A program made the translations under genes and the position numbers. From CAINVV01 sp031432175 (GTDB taxonomy: Bacteria; Bacteroidota; Bacteroidia; Bacteroidales; Prolixibacteraceae): a DNA stretch of 64,000 nt. The first letter of the stretch is position 1, and each line of letters begins with the position of its first letter. The stretch covers positions 1 to 64,000 of the forward strand of contig CAYHQN010000001.1 in assembly GCA_964358545.1 (NCBI GenBank), in the 5' to 3' direction. Below are positions 43,791-51,881 of this stretch, one piece after another. The notes under the pieces are model-generated. The model saw only the letters and a program-made list of their open reading frames with translations. It made no database searches and was not told the DNA's origin.

Positions 43791-45134
43791 ATGGAACAAC
43801 CAAAGTTGAAGATTGGGATCATGTCGGAGCTTGAAATAGAGTTCTGCTTCAAAGGAGAATATTTGTCTTCCGCGAAAGGCATCACCTATATCGGAAATCA
43901 GACCATTCGCATAGAGAAGGATCAAATTCTGCTCAACGGCCTTCCGGTGAAACCCGAAGAGCTCCTCTTTGAACCGGCAGACAAGAAAAATGGCTCCTTC
44001 GAATTGAAAGATGTGACCATCGGGGTTCAATTTCATTGGGAACGAAAAGAAGATCAGCTCTTTAAAGGAGCACTCCAATTTCTGACAGAAGATGGCAAAT
44101 TGGTTGCCATCAACATTTTGCCATTGGAGGATTACCTTATCAGCGTCATCTCTTCCGAAATGAGCGCAACAAGCAGCATTGAACTGCTGAAAGCACATGC
44201 CATCACTTCGCGTTCGTGGTTGATTGCACAGGTAGTGAAGGGGAAAGAGTTGAGACAAGCCCGCGAAAAATACCAGACCATCTTTGAATCCGATGAGGAG
44301 TACATTCGTTGGTGGGACCGCGAAGATCACGCGCTTTTTGATGTTTGCGCCGACGACCATTGCCAGCGATACCAGGGAATTACCCGGCAAACCAGCCCCC
44401 TGGTTGAAAAAGCGGTAGAGGAAACCGCCGGATTGGTGCTTATGTCAGGTGGGCAGGTATGCGATGCGCGCTTTTCCAAAAGTTGCGGGGGAGTCACCGA
44501 GACTTTCGAAATGATTTGGGAACCAGTCGGGCACCCCTATCTCCCAACCTTGTACGATTACAACGAAAAGATAAGCGAAACTGGATTGAAACTAACGGAA
44601 GAGTCCTCTGCTGAAGCGTGGATCCGTTCCTCCCCGGCCGCATTTTGCAACACAACGGATCACAAGGTGCTCTCACAGGTCCTGAACGATTATGACCAGG
44701 AGACGGTCGATTTTTACAGGTGGAAAGTTTCTTATACCCAGGCTGAAATCGCAGAACTGATAAAAAGAAAAACAGGAGTCGATTTTGGGAATATAATTAC
44801 TCTCAATCCCATCCAGAGAGGACATTCCGGCAGAATTATCAAACTGGAAATTGTAGGCACATTAAAGAAGATGGTTTATGGAAAAGAGTTGCAAATCAGG
44901 AAGATCCTATCCAATTCGCATCTTTACAGTTCTGCATTTGTGGTGGATAGCTACGGTATTTCCGATGGAATTCCCGCACAGTTTGTCCTGACCGGTGCCG
45001 GCTGGGGCCACGGGGTCGGACTCTGCCAGATCGGCGCGGCCATGATGGGAGAGAAAGGATATTCGCATGAAGCGATACTGAAACACTATTTTGTGGGAGC
45101 TGAGTTGAAGAGAGCTTACAATAAAGAGTTATGA
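43791..45134 (+). CDS. SpoIID/LytB-domain protein without signal peptide
   Basis: A 447-residue protein with the SpoIID domain: the early LPLEDYLISVISSEMS segment (Glu in the position of the SpoIID catalytic acid), LKAHAITSRSW, the cysteine-bearing SKSCGGVTET and the C-terminal GAGWGHGVGLCQIGAAMMG. SpoIID is a lytic transglycosylase that cuts denuded glycan strands. The N-terminus (MEQPKLKIGIMSELEI) has no signal peptide or membrane helix, so it would stay in the cytoplasm and act on imported fragments, unlike the sporulation protein. It follows the DUF4922 gene by 1 bp. Confidence 0.85.
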   Translation: MEQPKLKIGIMSELEIEFCFKGEYLSSAKGITYIGNQTIRIEKDQILLNGLPVKPEELLFEPADKKNGSFELKDVTIGVQFHWERKEDQLFKGALQFLTEDGKLVAINILPLEDYLISVISSEMSATSSIELLKAHAITSRSWLIAQVVKGKELRQAREKYQTIFESDEEYIRWWDREDHALFDVCADDHCQRYQGITRQTSPLVEKAVEETAGLVLMSGGQVCDARFSKSCGGVTETFEMIWEPVGHPYLPTLYDYNEKISETGLKLTEESSAEAWIRSSPAAFCNTTDHKVLSQVLNDYDQETVDFYRWKVSYTQAEIAELIKRKTGVDFGNIITLNPIQRGHSGRIIKLEIVGTLKKMVYGKELQIRKILSNSHLYSSAFVVDSYGISDGIPAQFVLTGAGWGHGVGLCQIGAAMMGEKGYSHEAILKHYFVGAELKRAYNKEL

Positions 45135-45268
45135 GTTATGAGTTATGAGTTATAATTTTCTATGCCCATGTTTTACCAACGAAAAGTAATTTTTCCCCTA
45201 ACGCAAATTCTGATTAAAATTCTCGGGATTCGCCTTGCTTCATAACTCATAACTTATAACTCATAACC
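45126..45268. repeat. Inverted cluster of GAGTTATGA words
   Basis: The left arm (45126-45155) is four tandem AGTTATGAGTTAT-type words, starting at the SpoIID stop codon. The right arm (45240-45268) is the complement CATAACTCATAAC. About 28 bp can pair across an 85-nt spacer. It lies between the SpoIID and AmpG-like genes. Confidence 0.7.
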
Positions 45269-45296
45269 AAATTTTGAACGGACTAAATTAACTTAT

Positions 45297-47156
45297 ATGA
45301 AACAAACTACCCGCAATCCATGGGCTTGGATCCCAACTCTTTATTTCGCTGAAGGGATTCCGTATGTGGTGGCCATGACGGTTGCCGTGATCATGTTCAA
45401 ACGATTCGGAATCTCCAACACAGATATCGCGCTCTATACCAGCTGGCTGTATCTCCCCTGGGTCATCAAACCTTTGTGGAGCCCGGTGGTTGACCTGTTT
45501 AAAACGAAGCGCTGGTGGATCGTCGTCATGCAACTGATCATCGGGGCAGCGTTGGGTGGTGTTGCCCTTGCTATTCCGCTACCGGGATACTTTCAAATCA
45601 CCCTTATCTTTCTCTGGCTGCTTGCCTTCAGCTCAGCTACCCACGACATTTCAGCTGATGGATTCTACATGCTTGGACTAAATGAGCACCAGCAGGCCTA
45701 TTTTGTCGGGATTCGAAGCACCTTCTACCGTATTGCCATGATCACCGGACAAGGGTTGCTCATCATTCTGGCCGGATATTTCGAGACAGCCACCGGCTTA
45801 CCACCTGTGGAAATATCCGTGCAGGCCAGTCCGGGATATGCCAAAACAATTGAACTTCCACAGGTAACCCAGGATGCGGCGTCACAATCCGGCAACGCCA
45901 CTTTTTCAGTATTCCCGGGTACGGTGAACCTTTCAACACAAAACATTCCATCACGGCAGATGGACTCCATCCGCAAAATAGTTTCAAGCCACAACATTTC
46001 ACTGGGCTTTGTTGGCAACGGTAAGCAGCAGTCCTCTTCTGGCAAAACCGCCGAATCCTCTGTTTGGTCGGACTATATTTCCACTCCGCTAAAACATTTC
46101 CTGCTAAAACATTTCCAAAAATCTGAAGGAGTCCAATCAGGAGAACTCCTGGCAGGAAATGTCAAGGTAGTAGCCATCAAACTGAACGGCAAACCGGAAG
46201 CCGGGAAGGAGATGATCCTGAATTTCAAATTGAAAGCTGGCGACAACAGCCTGAAACTTTTGGAAGGTGAACGACTCGCCTTCAACCTGGAAAACTGGGA
46301 ACAACCTGCCTACCTGCTCTTTCAGGCAGATCCCAAACTCAATTCACCGACTGATGCCAGTTTCAAGGGAACCTCCGGAAATATTCACCTTGCATGGAGT
46401 ATCACCTTTGTCATTTTGGCCATCCTCTTTGTTATTTTCTCGCTGTACCACCGCTTTATCCTGCCTTACCCCCCTACTGACGGGAAAGTACTAAAAGGCG
46501 AAGAGAGCATTTTAGGCGCTTTCTTCAAAACATTTGCCTCCTTCTTCAAGCGGAAAGAGATTTGGGTCATCCTCTCCTTTTTGATGTTCTACCGTCTGGG
46601 AGAGGCACAGTTGATCAAAATGGCCTCCCCGTTCATGCTCGATTCCAGGCAACTGGGTGGTCTTGGTCTGACCACCGGAGAGGTGGGCCTCATCTATGGC
46701 ACCTTCGGGATTCTTGCCCTGACTGCCGGAGGAATTATCGGTGGACTGGCTGCTTCCCGCAAGGGTTTCAGGTACTGGTTGTGGTGGATGGTACTCGCCA
46801 TCAATATTCCGCACCTTGCCTACGTTTACATGGCCTATGCACAACCATCCAACTATTTTGTCATTAGTTTATGTGCAGCTATCGAACAGTTCAGCTACGG
46901 TTTTGGTTTTACTGCCTACATGCTGTACATGATCTATATATCTGAAGGAAAGAACAAAACAGCTCATTTCGCCATTGCCACCGGTTTCATGGCCCTTGGA
47001 ATGATGTTACCGGGGATGTTCTCCGGCTGGTTGCAGGATATCATCGGATACAAATATTTCTTTGTTTGGGTGATGTTGTGCATGATTCCGGGCATGATTC
47101 CGGTTCTTTTCCTGAATGTTAAACCGGAGTTCGGGAAAAAGGCGAAGGAAATGTGA
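45297..47156 (+). CDS. AmpG-like muropeptide permease with large extracytoplasmic insert
   Basis: A 619-residue MFS transporter. The start (NPWAWIPTLYFAEGIPYVV) and SSATHDISADGFYMLGL are typical of AmpG, the inner-membrane importer of anhydromuropeptides. Usual AmpG proteins have about 420-490 residues. Here about 200 hydrophilic residues (about 161-362), rich in Ser/Gln and with beta-type patterns, are inserted before the sixth helix or so, on the predicted outer face. The second half (EIWVILSFLMFYRLGEAQLI onward) is normal. Context (SpoIID, NagZ fusion, epimerase) supports muropeptide transport. The insert may bind ligand or a partner. Confidence 0.85.
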   Translation: MKQTTRNPWAWIPTLYFAEGIPYVVAMTVAVIMFKRFGISNTDIALYTSWLYLPWVIKPLWSPVVDLFKTKRWWIVVMQLIIGAALGGVALAIPLPGYFQITLIFLWLLAFSSATHDISADGFYMLGLNEHQQAYFVGIRSTFYRIAMITGQGLLIILAGYFETATGLPPVEISVQASPGYAKTIELPQVTQDAASQSGNATFSVFPGTVNLSTQNIPSRQMDSIRKIVSSHNISLGFVGNGKQQSSSGKTAESSVWSDYISTPLKHFLLKHFQKSEGVQSGELLAGNVKVVAIKLNGKPEAGKEMILNFKLKAGDNSLKLLEGERLAFNLENWEQPAYLLFQADPKLNSPTDASFKGTSGNIHLAWSITFVILAILFVIFSLYHRFILPYPPTDGKVLKGEESILGAFFKTFASFFKRKEIWVILSFLMFYRLGEAQLIKMASPFMLDSRQLGGLGLTTGEVGLIYGTFGILALTAGGIIGGLAASRKGFRYWLWWMVLAINIPHLAYVYMAYAQPSNYFVISLCAAIEQFSYGFGFTAYMLYMIYISEGKNKTAHFAIATGFMALGMMLPGMFSGWLQDIIGYKYFFVWVMLCMIPGMIPVLFLNVKPEFGKKAKEM

Positions 47157-47182
47157 AAAAGTGAAAATGAGAAGATGTGAAA

Positions 47183-50179
47183 ATGAAAAAAATATTGATA
47201 TTCCTTGCGGTATTGTTTTTGGGGCAATTTTCCTATGCCCAGGTGGATCTGGAAAAATTACTTCATCATCCATGGGTTGATTCGGTATTCAATTCACTGA
47301 CGCCGGAGCAGCGGGTGGGACAATTGGTTTGGATCGATGTAACCGCAAAAAACAATCTTTCGAAACAGTTCAAAGATGCCGAACTGATTAAAAAATATGG
47401 CATCGGCGGGATTATCTTTTTCGAGGGTGAACCGGATACGCAGGCCAACCTCACCAACTTTTACCAGTCACTTTCCCCTACACCTTTGCTTGCGGTGATG
47501 GATGCAGAGTGGGGAATAGGAATGCGGTTGCCTGGAATTATGGCGCTTCCCTACAATATGGTCCTTGGTGCCACAGGCAATGCAGAATTGGTTAAAGAGG
47601 CAGCCGAGGAGATGGCCCGGCAGATGAAAAGAATCGGTATCAACATAGCCCTGGGACCCTCTTGCGACATCAACACTGAACCAATGAACCCGATTATCGG
47701 CATGCGCTCTTTCGGTGAATCGCGCAAAATGGTGACCGATTTCAGCCTGGCGGCCATCCAGGCCCTGCAGGAAAATGGGATCATGGCCTCAGCCAAACAT
47801 TATCCCGGGCATGGTGACACCCAAGCCGACTCCCATTTGATGCTCCCGCTGCTCCCATATTCAAAGGAACGGCTCGACTCTCTCGAATTGTATCCCTTCC
47901 GGCAGCTCTCCAATGCAGGAGTTGGCTGCATCATGACCGCCCATCTGCAGGTTCCTGCAATGGATAGTACCAAAGGGATACCTTCCAGCTTGTCGCCCAA
48001 AATTATCGATCAGATTTTGCACAAAGAGTGGCAATTCAAAGGACTCGTGATCACCGATGCCATGAACATGAGGGGTGTAAAAGGATATGAAAATCCCGGC
48101 AGGCTTGAAGTGCTTGCCCTGAAAGCAGGGAACGATGTTGTCGAATATCCCGCTGATCCCGAGCTGGCGGTGAAATCCATTTTGGCCGCCTTGAAAACCA
48201 AAGAGCTGTCGCAGGAAGATCTCAACCTGAAATGCCGGAAAGTATTGGCAGCCAAGTTGTGGTGCGGCTTGAACCACATGGAGAAAATAGAGACGGTCAA
48301 CTTGATTCGCGACCTCAACACACCGCAGGCAGAGCTGACCAAACGAAAGATCATAGAATCCTCACTGACCTTGCTGACCAACAACAAGGAAATCATTCCT
48401 ATCGGTCATCTGGAGGATACCAAAATTGCCACTTTGTCAATAGGGAGCGAGAATGTAACCCCCTTCCAGAAAATGCTTGCCAAATATACCAAAGTGGATT
48501 TTTTTCAGCTGAAGCAGAATTTTTCGGATGCCGAAAGGGTTGAAATACAAAAGAAACTGAGCGGGTATGATCTGGTTGTAGCCGGCATTCACTCAATGTA
48601 CGAAAGTAAACTCCGCCAGTCGCTTCAGGTTGGCATCCTGCAAAAAGAGAAACCGGTGAGACCCTATGGTGTAACCGATCAACTCGATTCGCTCTTTACA
48701 TTCCTTGCATCAAAACAGAAAACCATTGCGGTTCTCTTTGCGAGTCCATACGGATTGGGTGAAATACATGCAACTTTGCCGGTTGATGGATTGTTGGTGG
48801 CCTATCAGAACGATTCGCTGGCACAAGAGCTTTCAGCCCAACTGATATTTGGCGGAATCGCAGCCAAAGGGAAGCTTCCTGTTTCCGTAGCCGGGAAGTT
48901 CAGGGTTGGAGATGGGCTGGAAATTAAGAAACCCATCCGATTGAAATACACCATCCCGGAGGAAGTTGGTATTCAATCAGCGCAAATAAATTACCAGATC
49001 GACTCCATCGTTTCTCAGGCCCTTGAGCGGAAAGCCTTTCCTGGTTGCAATGTACTGGTGGCAAAAGATGGTAAGATCATCTTCCGAAAAGCTTACGGTT
49101 TCCACACCTACGATAAAATGATCCCCGAAAAGGAAGATGATTTGTACGATCTTGCCTCCGTAACCAAGATCACTGGAGGCTTGCCTGCCTGGTTGAAATT
49201 GTACGATGAGGGGAAAATCAATCCAGACGAATATGTATCCACCTACTATCCCGAATGGAAAAACCGGCTCTTCCTCCGTTCCAATAAATCGGACATCACC
49301 GTTAGGGAACTGCTTTCGCATCAATCCGGCCTGACACCTTTTTTCCCATTTTGGAAAAAAAGCCTGAAAGAGAGTAAGCTCTCGCCTCATTGGTATGCTT
49401 TCGAGCCCGACCAGGCGCATGGATTACAGGTTGCCAGGGGAATGTATCTCGATAACCGGTTCCCGGAAACGGTCTACAAATCGATCCGTAAGTCCGCTTT
49501 AAAAAACAGGGGCAAATACGTCTACAGCGACCTTCCTTTCGTGCTGACGCCAAAAATCACATCCGGCATTTCAGGTAAGTCCTTTGTTGAAGAACTGGAC
49601 AACAATTTTTACAAGCCGTTGGGAGCCTACCGGATCACCTACAATCCAATGCTAAAATTCAAGGACGATGAGATTATTCCGACCGAAAATGACAATTACT
49701 ACCGCAAACAACAGTTGCTCGGAACGGTTCACGACGAATCTGCGTCAGTTTTGGGAGGAATTTCAGGCAATGCCGGGCTATTTGCCACAGCCAATGACCT
49801 TGCCAAACTCTATCAGATGTACCTGCAAATGGGCAGTTACGGCGAAAAACAATACCTGAAGGAGAGCACCATGAAGGAGTTTTCGAGGGTTCAATTTCCG
49901 CAAAACAAGAACCGACGGGGGCTGGGATTTGATAAACCTTCGCTAAATAATTCTGAACTTGCTGAAAAAGAGGCCTATCCTATTAAAGCCGCTTCTCCTG
50001 AAAGCTTTGGCCACTCAGGTTATACCGGCACGTTTACCTGGATCGATCCAAAATATGGTTTGGTCTATATTTTCTTATCGAACAGGGTCTTTCCAACAAG
50101 GGATAACAATAAAATTAGTGAAATGAATGTACGCACAGAAATACAGAGGATCATTTACAATCAACTGACAAAAAAATAA
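47183..50179 (+). CDS. NagZ-type GH3 glucosaminidase fused to a serine beta-lactamase-like domain
   Basis: I start at the ATG 47183; a GTG two codons upstream is also possible. The secreted protein (signal peptide about 1-20) has about 998 residues. Residues about 30-370 are a GH3 barrel of NagZ type with the KHYPGHGDT His/Asp dyad and the nucleophile Asp292 in ITDAMNMRG. A GH3 C-terminal domain follows to about 590. Residues about 605-995 are a class C beta-lactamase/DD-peptidase-like domain: SVTK (Ser659-Lys662), YSD at the Tyr motif and HSG near the end. It could cut GlcNAc from muropeptides and act on D-amino acid peptide bonds. Its 3' end has a decayed copy at 58.2 kb. Confidence 0.9.
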   Translation: MKKILIFLAVLFLGQFSYAQVDLEKLLHHPWVDSVFNSLTPEQRVGQLVWIDVTAKNNLSKQFKDAELIKKYGIGGIIFFEGEPDTQANLTNFYQSLSPTPLLAVMDAEWGIGMRLPGIMALPYNMVLGATGNAELVKEAAEEMARQMKRIGINIALGPSCDINTEPMNPIIGMRSFGESRKMVTDFSLAAIQALQENGIMASAKHYPGHGDTQADSHLMLPLLPYSKERLDSLELYPFRQLSNAGVGCIMTAHLQVPAMDSTKGIPSSLSPKIIDQILHKEWQFKGLVITDAMNMRGVKGYENPGRLEVLALKAGNDVVEYPADPELAVKSILAALKTKELSQEDLNLKCRKVLAAKLWCGLNHMEKIETVNLIRDLNTPQAELTKRKIIESSLTLLTNNKEIIPIGHLEDTKIATLSIGSENVTPFQKMLAKYTKVDFFQLKQNFSDAERVEIQKKLSGYDLVVAGIHSMYESKLRQSLQVGILQKEKPVRPYGVTDQLDSLFTFLASKQKTIAVLFASPYGLGEIHATLPVDGLLVAYQNDSLAQELSAQLIFGGIAAKGKLPVSVAGKFRVGDGLEIKKPIRLKYTIPEEVGIQSAQINYQIDSIVSQALERKAFPGCNVLVAKDGKIIFRKAYGFHTYDKMIPEKEDDLYDLASVTKITGGLPAWLKLYDEGKINPDEYVSTYYPEWKNRLFLRSNKSDITVRELLSHQSGLTPFFPFWKKSLKESKLSPHWYAFEPDQAHGLQVARGMYLDNRFPETVYKSIRKSALKNRGKYVYSDLPFVLTPKITSGISGKSFVEELDNNFYKPLGAYRITYNPMLKFKDDEIIPTENDNYYRKQQLLGTVHDESASVLGGISGNAGLFATANDLAKLYQMYLQMGSYGEKQYLKESTMKEFSRVQFPQNKNRRGLGFDKPSLNNSELAEKEAYPIKAASPESFGHSGYTGTFTWIDPKYGLVYIFLSNRVFPTRDNNKISEMNVRTEIQRIIYNQLTKK

Positions 50180-50242
50180 TTGGTATTATATCTTACAAAA
50201 AACTTAATTAATGTAAAAATTTGTTACATTAGTACCCATTAA
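50178..50242 (+). promoter_or_regulatory. 65-nt conserved non-coding element, copy A
   Basis: Starts at the end of the NagZ-fusion stop codon. It is 60/65 identical to 58453-58517. Both copies keep TTACA (50193-50197) and TGTAA (50212-50216), a 5-bp dyad 14 nt apart, and the block ATTAGTACCCA. Of the five differences, four fall outside these two blocks and none alters them. Candidate regulatory element or RNA; type unknown. Confidence 0.5.
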
Positions 50243-50282
50243 ACCAGTCAAGGTATTTCAATTTTAGGAAAACCATTTTTTA

Positions 50283-50290
50283 TAAATTTG
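50283..50290 (+). promoter_or_regulatory. -7 box upstream of the NlpC/P60 gene
   Basis: TAAATTTG fits TAnnTTTG, 101 bp before the start codon, implying a leader of about 95 nt. No clear -33 motif at the right spacing. Confidence 0.4.
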
Positions 50291-50391
50291 AGTGTATCGA
50301 TCAGCTTTTTAGCTTCATGCATTCTCTCTCGTTGTTTAATTCTTTTTGAAACCCTTGATTCTTTTATTCTGTATTACCAAAACAAATCTTT

Positions 50392-51567
50392 ATGTTTCGA
50401 CTCCTCGTTTGTCTGGTAGGTGCTGCACTGATGGTCGCATGTCAATCTGTTAGCTCCAAGTTGAAAGAAGCTGAGCAGATTTCACGAAGTGTGTCCGACC
50501 AATTTATTCCGGATACCCGGGAAGATTTGTACCAAATCCATTTCAGCACCAGCGGGAAATCTTTGGTGGCTTTCGGGGAGACAACCAATGCAGAAGCCAA
50601 AAACGCACTTTCCTCCCGTTTGAAAAATTTAGCAAGCCCAATCCTGGACAGTATCAAATTATTGCCTGATCCTGCTTTGGGAGTAAACAGTTGGGGGTTG
50701 GTTACCATCAGCGTTTGCAACATCCGCTCAGCTCCTGGTCACAGCGCCGAAATGTCGTCACAGGCCATTCTCGGAACTCCTGTCAGGATACTGAAAAAAT
50801 CAGGCTCATGGCTTTACATTCAAACCCCCGACCGTTATCTTGGCTGGGTAGATGACGATGCCGTGCAACAGACCGATGCTAACGGTATGTCGGCATGGAA
50901 AAAAGGGAAGCGATTCATCTATCTTCCGCTGGTTGGCACAGGAACCAATCCGGTGACCAAGGAGGCAGTCACGGACCTTGTAGCAGGAAGCATCCTGAAA
51001 CTGGATACCATTTCCAAAGCCGAAGCGCTGCTCGAAATGCCGGATGGACGTAAACTGTCCGTCCCTGCCAGTGACGGAATGGATTTTGACCTCTGGAAAA
51101 AGCAAACCGAAGCCAATCTGTTTTCCTTAAGCAGCACTGCCAGATCCCTGACCGGTCGTCCCTATTTGTGGGGCGGAACCTCAAGTAAAGGGGTCGACTG
51201 CAGTGGATTCGTGAAGACCGTCTTCTTCCTAAATGGCATCATACTGGCCCGTGATGCTTCGTTACAATTCAGGATCGGACAGTTTACCGACCCTCAAAAC
51301 GGCTACAATGCATTGAAACCAGGTGACCTGGTTTTCTTCGGAAGGAAGGCAAACGGGGACAAGCCGGCCAGGGCCACCCATGTAGGAATGTATCTTGGAA
51401 ACGGAGATTACATCAATTCATCCGGATACGTGAAGATCAACAATTTCTCTCCCGACCAAAAATCCTATGCCAAATACAGGGAGGGAATGTGGCTGGGAGG
51501 CCGGACCATCCTGGGTTCCGAAGGATCGAAGGGGATTGTGAAGGTGAAGGAGCATCCGTGGTACTGA
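50392..51567 (+). CDS. NlpC/P60 dipeptidyl-peptidase-like lipoprotein with SH3 domain
   Basis: A 391-residue lipoprotein (lipobox LMVACQSV, Cys17). The middle contains a bacterial SH3 domain (SVCNIRSAPGHSAEMSSQ, GWVDDDAV; about 100-165) and a second SH3-like segment. The C-terminal NlpC/P60 domain has Cys270 in VDCSGFVKTVF, His in ATHVGMYLGN and a third polar residue in YINSSG. This YkfC-like arrangement cuts between D-Glu and the diamino acid of stem peptides, releasing L-Ala-D-Glu, the substrate of the epimerase encoded next. Confidence 0.88.
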   Translation: MFRLLVCLVGAALMVACQSVSSKLKEAEQISRSVSDQFIPDTREDLYQIHFSTSGKSLVAFGETTNAEAKNALSSRLKNLASPILDSIKLLPDPALGVNSWGLVTISVCNIRSAPGHSAEMSSQAILGTPVRILKKSGSWLYIQTPDRYLGWVDDDAVQQTDANGMSAWKKGKRFIYLPLVGTGTNPVTKEAVTDLVAGSILKLDTISKAEALLEMPDGRKLSVPASDGMDFDLWKKQTEANLFSLSSTARSLTGRPYLWGGTSSKGVDCSGFVKTVFFLNGIILARDASLQFRIGQFTDPQNGYNALKPGDLVFFGRKANGDKPARATHVGMYLGNGDYINSSGYVKINNFSPDQKSYAKYREGMWLGGRTILGSEGSKGIVKVKEHPWY

Positions 51568-51881
51568 AAAAAAAAGACGGGGAGAGGGGGAGACGAGGAG
51601 ACTGGGGGAGCACTACTCCCAAACGTCACTCCCTGAAGCCTGTCGAAGGGTCGAAGGGTCGAAGGGCTGACGGAATGACCAAGGATAAAGGATAAAGTAA
51701 AAAGGATAAAGTGCAGGGACATAGGAATTTTAGAACTCCGGAGGAGTGATATGTTTGTAGAAATGAAGTCCAAAATTGAACCCCGTCCGCGCAGGGATTT
51801 AGAAAAGGGAGGAACTCTCAATTCGGACGGAATGAACAAAATAATTGAAAAAGATCAACTGATTGAACAGAGAATTAGATA
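51568..51881. other. Repeat-rich gap before the epimerase gene
   Basis: A 314-bp gap with no gene. It holds GGGAGAC/GAGACT words (51578-51608), three GTCGAAGG words (51640-51665), three GGATAAAG words (51683-51711) and the modular repeat copy 4. Confidence 0.6.
51735..51837 (+). repeat. Modular dispersed repeat, copy 4 (module 2 missing)
   Basis: Module 1 ACTCC/GGAGT (51735-51747), then GTTTGTAG and GAAATGA directly joined without the CCCGGGG hairpin, then module 3 CCGTCCG (51783-51789) and CGGACGG (51824-51830), again 34 nt apart, ending GGAATGAAC 44 bp before the epimerase start. Confidence 0.75.
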
